A stretch of DNA of 22,441 bases from an uncultured Collinsella sp. (GTDB lineage Bacteria > Actinomycetota > Coriobacteriia > Coriobacteriales > Coriobacteriaceae): NCBI GenBank assembly GCA_902493515.1, contig CABUPE010000037.1, positions 1-22,441 on the forward strand, written 5' to 3'. The notes under the pieces were generated by a model. The model saw nothing but the letters and a program-made list of their open reading frames with translations. It ran no database searches and was not told the DNA's origin. Of this stretch, positions 1-9,300 are shown one piece after another. Made by a program: the position numbers and the translations under genes. Each line of letters begins with the position of its first letter. Within the stretch, counting starts at the first letter, position 1.

Positions 1-326
1 GTGTTGGTGAACGCGACGGTCGCGCCGTCCTCGGTCACGGCGCCTTCGGCCTTGGAGCCGTCAGCCCCGTTGACCGCGGTCGTGTAGCCCTCGGCGGCGT
101 CCTCGGTCACGGTGTAGCACGTGCCCACGGGCAGGCCGGTGATGACCTTCTCCCCGCCGTCCTTGAGCGTGAAGGTCGCCTTGCCGTCCGCGAACGTCAC
201 GGCGTGCTCGCCCTTGCCGAAGGTGCCGGGGACGGGCTCGCCGTCCCCATCGGTCAGCGTGACCGCAAAGCCGAACTCGCGCTGGCTGTCGCCGCCGACG
301 ACCGTCTTCTTGACGGTGAGGCTGCC
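1..326. repeat. Perfect 326-bp direct repeat, copy 1 (may continue past the edge)
   Basis: These 326 bases are identical to 1456-1781, an offset of 1455 bp (485 codons). On the minus strand they encode residues 3426-3533 of the giant surface protein, one DUF7601-like module beginning GSLTVKKTVVGG and ending FTNT. Sequence divergence starts at 327 versus 1782. The left limit is the window edge, so the repeat may be longer. Confidence 0.97.
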
Positions 327-3300
327 CTCGCAGGATACCTTATTATGGGTCGTCGTGGTCTGGGATTCGTTCTCCCCCACCTTGACCGTGGCGGTGTTGG
401 AGATGTCATCGACCACGGCAGCTTCGGCGGAGACCTTCACGTCAAAGCTGAGCGTGCCCGTGGCGCCCGCAGCCTGCTCGCCGAGCGACCAGGTAAGGGT
501 GCGCGTCGCGGCATCGTAGGCGGCGCCGTCGGCAGAGCCCTCGACGTAGTCAACGCCCTTGGGCAGGGCATCGGTCACCGTCACGTCGGCCGCCCGCGCG
601 GCGCCCCTGTCGTCGACGCTGTTATTGGCCCAGCCGATGGTATAGGTGAGGGTATCGCCCACGCCCACCGGCTTGCCACCCACATCGACCTTGGCGCCCG
701 AGGCGTCCGCCTTGGTGACGGCCTTTGTGTTGTCGTGCGGCGTGAAGGTGTTGGTGAAAGTCTTCTTGCCCCGCTCGTTGGAGATCTCGGCCTTAAGGCC
801 GGCGCCAGTCTGAGTCACCGTGATGTCGAAGGTGTAGGCATGCGCATCGTCCTCAATCAGGACATCGCCGTTTGCTTTCTCGGTCACGGTCGCGTGGTAG
901 GTACCCAGATTGGTGAAGCTGAGCTCGCCAAAGGAAACCTTGCCGTCCTTGTTATTCTTCGCCTCGATTGGGTAGCCTTCGAGCACATTGCCCGCACCGT
1001 CGGTGAGGGAGAGCGCAAAGGTGAATTCCCCCTCCTGGAGGCCGGGCTTGCGGCCGCCTGCGAGCACCTTGGTGAGCTCGGGGACGGACGCCGTGGCGGG
1101 AGCAGGGTCGAAGGTGTTGGTGAAAGCGGCGGCGGCGACCTGGTCGGCCGAGATGGAACCATCAGCCCTGGATCCCTCGGCTCCGTTCACCGCAGCTTTG
1201 TAGCCATCGGCGGCACGTTCGGTCACCGTGTAGGCAGTTCCCGCGGGCAGCCCCGTGATCCTCGCCGTCTGGCCATCTTTGAGCTTGAGGGTCGCCTCGC
1301 CGTCCTTGAACGTCGCGTCACCGTAGGCGCCGGACACGCCGTGGCCCGCGGCATCGGTGGCCTCGACCGCAAACTCAAATGTCTTGTCCGCGTCGACCGC
1401 CAGGCCCTCGCGCGCCACGACGGTCTTGGAGACGTCGAGCTCGCCCATCTTCACGGTGTTGGTGAACGCGACGGTCGCGCCGTCCTCGGTCACGGCGCCT
1501 TCGGCCTTGGAGCCGTCAGCCCCGTTGACCGCGGTCGTGTAGCCCTCGGCGGCGTCCTCGGTCACGGTGTAGCACGTGCCCACGGGCAGGCCGGTGATGA
1601 CCTTCTCCCCGCCGTCCTTGAGCGTGAAGGTCGCCTTGCCGTCCGCGAACGTCACGGCGTGCTCGCCCTTGCCGAAGGTGCCGGGGACGGGCTCGCCGTC
1701 CCCATCGGTCAGCGTGACCGCAAAGCCGAACTCGCGCTGGCTGTCGCCGCCGACGACCGTCTTCTTGACGGTGAGGCTGCCGGTCTTGGCGGTGTTGGTA
1801 AAGACCGCCACCTCGACCGTGCGCTCAGCAGCGTCGCCCGCATCGTCGGTCAGCTGTGCAATCTTGGTCTTGGCAAGCAGCTTACCGGCGCCGTTGTCGG
1901 TCACCGTGACGGTGGCACGATAGGTGGCCTTCGAGAACGTGAGTGCCGCCTCGTCACCCGACTGTTCGGTAATCATATAGGTATAGGTACCGGGCTTGGT
2001 GTACTCGATAGCACCGAAGTTGCCGACCTGGGCATCCTTGTGCAGCTCAATCGTCGACACGCCGTCCTTGGCGCCCTTGGGCATGGGTGCCTCGCCCTGG
2101 GCAGTCAGCGTCATGGTAAAGGCATCCGATGTCATCCAGTTGCGTCCGAAGATCTTCTTTTGCACCTTAAAAGCGTTTTCCACCTTCGTGGACTCCACGC
2201 TGTAGACGTTGGTGAAGCCCGCCTGCGTCGCCTGTCCGACGGTACCCTTCTGGGGGTTCGCCTTATCGACAACCGCAAAGCCGTCCTCGCTCGTCATGAG
2301 CTCACCCTTGGAATCGAGCTCCTGCACCTCGTAGTGAGCACCCGCAGGCAAGGTAACCGTCACGGAGCCGCCGGCCTTAAGCGCGATGGTGTCACCGCTC
2401 TTGATCTGTCCACTTACATAAGTGCCATTGGTGCCGCCGGGGCGACCGGCGAACGCAAAGGTGCCGGCCAGAGGCGTTGTGCCATCGGCCTGGTAGAGCA
2501 GCACCTTAAAGGTAAATGCCTTGTTGGGAGCGGTGATGCCTTCGGTGGCCGTGACCGCCTTGCTCAACGTCAGGCGCCCGTCAGAAACCTGATCGGTAGT
2601 GGTGTTGGTCTTGACGGCAGGGTTGTTGCCGACCGCCACCGACGCCTGGTTGGAGATGTCGCCCGAAGCGCCACCGCTCTTAAACGCGTCCTCGGTCACG
2701 CGGACCTTAAACTGAACCGTGCCCTCCTTGCCGGCGGGAACGTCCTTCAATGTCCAGGTGAGGTTGCCGTCATTGTCCTTGGAGCCGGCATCCTTATGGT
2801 CGCCGGCGAACTCCACGAACTCGGTTCCCGCGGGAACGGCATCGGTGATCGTCACCGTGGCAGACGCGCCCTCGGTGTTCTTGTAGCCGATGGTGTAGGT
2901 GAGCTCATCGCCCAGCGCCACACCCGACTCATTCGAATCCTGGGCATCGCTCTCGGACTTCTTGGGCACGAAGTTCGTCGTGGCGCCGGTATAGCTCTTG
3001 TTGCCAACCCAAACGGTGGCAGTGTTATTGATGGTGCCGACAGCGCTTTGGGCGTCCTTCACAGCGTCCTCAGTAATCTTGACGCGCACGCGCACCGAAC
3101 CGTGGCTGCCCGCGGGCTGCTTACCCAGGTTCCAGGTAAGCAACTGACCGCTCGCAGCGCCTTTATCGGCATACTCGCCCTCAAAGGCCTCGAACACAAC
3201 GCCAGTGGGTAGCTCGTCGTTCACGGTCACGAAGGCATCGGCCTCGGTGTTGACCCAGTTAATGGTGTAGACGTAGGAGTCGCCCACGGAGAGCAGCTGC

Positions 3301-6300
3301 CCGTCGATGTCCACATCGGGCTTCGCGACCGTGCCGATCGTCTTGACCTTGTCACGCGTATTGTGGAAAACGATCTTGCCGTTCTCGGTACCGTCGCGAT
3401 AGGTCACCCTGGGCGTCAGCGTGCCATCGTTGTTGTCAGTCACCTCGAGCAGCACCCGGCACGTCGCGGACGTGTCCACGGGACGCACGCCCTCGGGCAG
3501 GTTGGCCAAGCGCTCCTTTGCCACCAGGTTAAAGCTGTAGGTGGTGGTGTGGTCGGCATTGTGGCGCTTGGTGGCAACGCCATCGTTGACGGCACCGGCA
3601 AGGTCAATCGTCTGCTCATGAGTTCCGCTGGTAGCATCGCCAAGCTTAAAGTTAACCTTACCAAAGTCGACCGTAGCGGTACCGTTCTCGGCCGCCTGAG
3701 TCGTGCCCTCATCCATCTTTTCGAGCGAGCCATCGGCCTTCTCGGCATACAGGTCAAACGTATACTGGCCAGCCTCGACCTTGTCGCCGGAATCCATTAC
3801 CTTCTCGGCAGTAAGACCGTCGAATGTTCCGGTCGCAGCGTAGCTGTTGGTAAAGAACACCTGAGCCTTGGCAACACCGTTCTCGGAGCTAAAGGTCTTC
3901 GTATCGCGGGGCTCTTCAACTTCGTTGGCGTCATAGTGCTTGACCGTAGTCACGGTATAGAGCGAACCGTCACCGCGCTTCTTAACCGCGATCTCAACCA
4001 TCCAATAGGTGGAGTCGTATTGATAGCCACCCTTGTTGCCCCTATTCTCGACAACCTTGTAGGTGAACGTCTTATCCGCATCTTCCGTCGCAAAGGTCAG
4101 GCCACCCAAAATGCCGGTATGGGACGTGCCATCGGCCTGCGGCTCATCGTTTGTCACGGTGAGCTTGCCATCATCTGCGCGCAGCAGCTTGTTGAGCTTG
4201 TCGGTTGCGGCGTCGTCTTTATCTTTACCTGTCACCGTAAAGCCAAACATGCCGGCATGCAGATCGTGGCCGCTGAGCGTCTTGACGAGCTCTAGGCCGC
4301 CCTGGAGCTCGTAACTCGTCGAGGTGCGATACCTATTGGTGAAGATGAAGCCTTCCGAGCCGGTCGTGCCATCGACACGCGCCACAAGCTTGCCGCCCTC
4401 ATCGGTTACGGTAACGGTCAGGGCGTAGGTGTGCGCGTCATACGTCCACTCGCCAAGGCCGCCGTTCGGGGCCAGCTCGTTAATAGCAAACTTATACGTG
4501 CCCGGCTTGTTAAAGGTGAGCTTCGAGAAGTTAATCTTTTCGTGCTCTCCGTCCTTGAGGCCCTCCTTCGTTTGCTTCTGCTCGGCGTAGCCGTTGTCCG
4601 CACTCATCGAAGAGCCGGTGATGAGCCTGCCGCTGATGGCAGCCTTGGTAGCATCGTCAGCCGCGGTCATGGCAAAGGTGAACTTGTCCGGAGCATTGGC
4701 ACCGACAACAACCTTCGTCACGGACGGAGTATAGGTTGCCGCCTCGGTGACCGTATAGGTGTTCTTGAATTTGACCGTCGCGACACCGGTGGACGTTGCA
4801 CCAGACGGATAGATCCACTGGCCCTCGAGCTCGTCCTTGCCATCGACCTGCTTGCTTACCGCTGTCGTGACTCTAAGCGTACCGTCGCCGTTATCCGCTA
4901 CGACAGCCTTAACCGTATGGACCGTCTTGTCGTACGTATAGCCCGTCGCCTTGTCGTCAATCTCACTCACCGTATAGGTGAACGTCTTGCCGGCATCATC
5001 CTGAGTGAAGGTCAACCCACCCGCAGGTATCAAACTCACGGTCTTGGGGGCGTCGGCCTCGACATTTGCGGTCTCAAAGACCTTGTCATTCGTGGAAATG
5101 CCAACCTTGCTGGCAGATGTCTCGTCAGCAGGCTTGACGATATAACGGAACGTGCTCTTAGGCGAGCCAAAAATGGTCGCGTCCTTGGGATACGTCAACG
5201 TCTTCTCGATCTGCAAACCGCCATCGGCGCCATAGTCGAGACTTGCCGCGTAACGGTTCACAAACGAGACAGTAGGCGTTGTGGCGCCGGCCTCACTTGC
5301 ATCGTACTGCTGCACGTAGGTAGTCGAATCTTGCTTGAGCTGGACGATCTTTTCGTCCGTCAGCGCGCTCGCGTCGGCGCCGTCGCCCAGCAGCTCCGTC
5401 ACACCCGCACCCTTGAGCACGGTCGTCACGGTGTAGAGCTTAGCGGGGTCGTCCTTGTGTGCAAGAACCTTGACGAGCACGATAGCGTCACCAGTGTAGC
5501 CGGTGTCATAGGTGTAGCCGGCAGCAGCAGGCTGGTTCTCGTGAATGCGATAGGCAAATGTACGGCCAAGGTCCTGTTCCGTGAGCTTGCGGGCAAAGAG
5601 CTTCTCTTCCCCGCTTGCGCTCACCACAGCGCCGGACACGCCGGCCCCTGCCACCTTATTGGACAGGCTGGCCTCGGAGCCATCGACCGACGTCTGAACG
5701 CCGTTGTACCAAAGGCCCGTCACGGCAAAGGTAAACTGGCCCGCGGTAGAGGCGCGACCCTCAAGAGTCTTGCTCACCGTCACGCCATCAAAGGTGCCCG
5801 ATGCACGGTACGCGTTGGTAAAGGCAGCCTTGTCGGTTACGATCTTGTCCGCATCGGAGGCACCGGTGTTGGCGTAGGTCACGCTCGACACGCGTAGCTT
5901 GCCCGCGTGGTTGCCCGACTCGTCCAGATCGGTCACCACAACGGTCGCGCGGGCGGTGTGCTTGTCCATGGACATGCCCGCCTGGCCATCCTGCGCAGCA
6001 TTCTCGGTGATGTTGAAGCTAAAGGTGCCCGCGCGATTGAACGTCACGGTCGGAGCAGCTTCGGTGCCAAAGGAGAACGAGGCCACGCGTCCCGACTCGG
6101 GCGCGCTGGCGACAGCCTGGTTGACGCCGATGGCAACGGCCCCGTCCTTTACCGCCTGAGCAGTGGTCTTGCCCAAGCCGGTCACGCTAGCGTCGTCCGT
6201 AGCGGCGGTGAGGTTAAAGGTATAGCGTTCGCCCTGGTTCCAGTCACGACCGCTCACGGTCTTTTGGCCCTGCAGGGTCACATTCGTGGGCTCTGCGCTA

Positions 6301-9300
6301 TATATATTGGTAAAGGAGGGTGTGACGTTCTTGTCCAGCTGCTTTACCGAACCGTCCTCTGCAACCTTGTAGTACTCGATCGAAGTCTGGATGCCGGCGC
6401 TCTTCTTGGCGTTACGCACCACGGCGTAGTAGACCGACCCGTCGTAGGTCATGCCCGCAATGCTACCGGGATTCTCAGCGAACTTGTACACGTAGGCGCG
6501 TCCCGCATCCGCCTTGGCGGCATAGGAGATCGCCGGCCACGTCACCGCGCCATCATCAGCGTTGTTGCCCACGGTCGCGGTGTTGCCCTCGGCGTCCTCG
6601 GGCATGGGGGCCTTGATGCTCGTGTCGACCTTATCGGGATCGAACGCTGCATTGTCGTCCGCATAGCCGCCCATGCCCTCGAGCGTAAAGCTAAAGGCGT
6701 TCTGGGCAAGTGGGAACGTCCCGGCGTTGTCAGTCAGGATCTTTTGGGCATGGATGATAATCTTCGCTTCGTGCGTATCGTAGCGATTGGTGAAGGTTGC
6801 GACCTTACCGGCAACATCCGTCTTGGTGTCGACGCCCGCGTCGTTGCACTCCTGCACCACCTTCACGCTCGTAACGACCAGAGCGCCAGCATGATTGTCC
6901 TCCACCACGACCGTCGCGGTATAGGAGGCAGCGGAGTAGCTTATGCCATCTGCCCCGGCATCGGAACCGGGGACAACCTCCGAGATGGTATAGGTGTACG
7001 TGCCGGGCTTGGTATAGGTAATGTCGCCAAACGTTGCCGTCTTATAGGTGATGTCGCCAACCGTTTGCGTCTGGGAATTCTTGGTAAGCTCGACCGTCGA
7101 CACCTTGCTCTTGGCGCCATTGGGCATGGGGACGCCGTCGTCGGCTGTAAGCTGCACGGTAAAGGTATCGCCATCGGCCCAATTGCGGCCCTCGAGCACC
7201 TTCTTGGCGATCAGACCGTTTTCGGCCTCAAGCGTTACCGAGTTGGCGCTGTAGTTGTTGATGAACTCGAGCGTGTTGCTCGCGGGAATCTTTCCGTCCA
7301 CGAGTGCAGCGATTGAACCCGTTATGGTGTTGCCGGTTCCCAACTGCTCCTCGCCGCCGGCCTTGCGGCTCACGAGGCTAAAGCCAGCCGGAAGCACCGA
7401 CTCGTCGGCAGAGCCAGTCACAGCGTTAACGATGCTCGCCAGCACGTCACCGTTGGACGCCTCGCCCTTGGTGGTGAGCTCGCTCACGCTATACTTGTCG
7501 CCCTGCTTAAGGTCATATACGCGAATGGTCTCGCCGGCCTTGATGGAATGGGTGCCGCCGTTCTTGAGCCTAAAGGAATTGCCCACAGCGTTGCCGCTCG
7601 CATCGAACACATGCGCCTCGTAGCCCTCCTGGGACTCCGGCAGGGTGAACTTAAACGTAAACGTCAGATCGTTGCCGTTCGCATCCTCGGTGGGCGCGGT
7701 AAGGCCATTGTCCGCCGTCACGGTCTTAGTCACTTGCAGGCGTGCCACGCGACGATCGGTATACTGCACGGCCGTTGCCGTGGTAAAGAGATGATTGAGC
7801 TGAAGCGTGCCCAGATCGGTGCCATTGGTGGCATCATCGTCTTGATAAAGGGCCATGCGGTTGATGCCCGTATCGGCAAAGATGGTCGCCAGCTGGTCGT
7901 TGCGGTCGCCACCGTCCTCGACATAGCGCAGGATGGTCTTGGTACCTTGCGTCGTCTTGTCATAGCGCATATGCATCCAGTTGCCCGCAAGAGAAGGCGT
8001 CACGCCTTGGGCGGTGCACGTCTGGCCCCATGTCAGGTTTCCGTTGGCGTCAACGGCCGCACTCTGCAGCTTGCCCTTAATGTGCGTAAGCGTGTTGTCA
8101 ATGGAGTCGGGAGAGCCAAACTGCGCCAGGGAAGCAATCAGCGAACCCGGGCCGCTCATGCTGCGCACACCGTCGCCTTCCTCGCCGGCATCCACATACA
8201 CACCCGAATCGTCCACGATTACCTTGGTGATGGTGTTGTTAATCTCATGGCCATCTGGACTTACAGACTCACGCAGGTAGTACGTACCCTTGATAAGGGG
8301 TGCATGCTTTGTCGAATTGAGTGGGAAGCATGCAGCACCCTCAATGTCATACGGATAGGTCATGCCGTTTGCCTGCACGGTGTCATACGGCGTGGCGCCG
8401 GCTTCAATGGCATACGTGCTGGGGCTATCGCCGGTAACATCCTCGGCCTTGTACAGCTCAAACGTCGCGTCGTTCACGGGCTTGCCCAGGTCGTCGACCT
8501 TCTGCACAAACAGGCGGTTCTGGACGTTAGTGAGGTGGATCACCGTAGAGAACTGCCTGTTTATCGTTTGATATGGGACCATGGAGGTGTTGTCGGTGGT
8601 TGCCTCCGCCAGAGATGATGCCGTGGTGTGATACACCGCCACGGTATATTCGGACTGGGACTTGTCTTGCAACATGACGGCATACGTCTCGATATCGCCG
8701 GGCAGCGACCTGACCGTCACCTCGTAGTCACCCTTGGTGTTGACGCCAAAGACGCTCGTGTCCGCCGATTTGGCAGCCTCGACGGCACCGGCAATGCCGT
8801 GCGCGGAGCACAGCTTATAGCCATTGAGCGGGTTGCCCGTGACCGCCGTCCACGCGCTTTCGTCCGTGTCTTTCTTAGTTTTATCGGTGCGTTTGAGCAC
8901 GACGGCAAAGGTCGTGCCCGAGCTAATGGGTTTGTCCTTATTGTCTTTTGTTTCATTGCTAAGGGAAATGGTCTCCTTAGCGGCCAGATAGCCGCCGTTC
9001 AGCCACATGCGGCTGCCCGTCCATTGTTCGTTGTTGGCTGTTGTGACCGTTGTTTGCGGCGCAACCACCACGCCACCCGTGCCACTTGCCGCGGCCTTGT
9101 ACTGCAGGTGCAGCTCACCTGGCGTTGCAGTGGTCGATGAGGTCAGACTCGAGCGATATCCCGCGGGCAGGCCAACCTCTTTGAGTACAAAGTAGTCGCA
9201 ATGATTGGTGTTGTGCTCTTCGTCAAACGAGAGGACGGAGCCGTTCGACTTTTGATGTATCAGCTGACCCCCGTCTTTCGTCGTGCCCTGAGCGACGAGC

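Noticed and set aside
204..3212. Plus-strand frame of 1002 codons
   Set aside because: It is the exact antisense of the adhesin gene, has low-complexity Gly/Arg/Val-rich sequence, no family motifs and no Shine-Dalgarno sequence. Long antisense frames are expected opposite GC-rich repetitive coding sequence.
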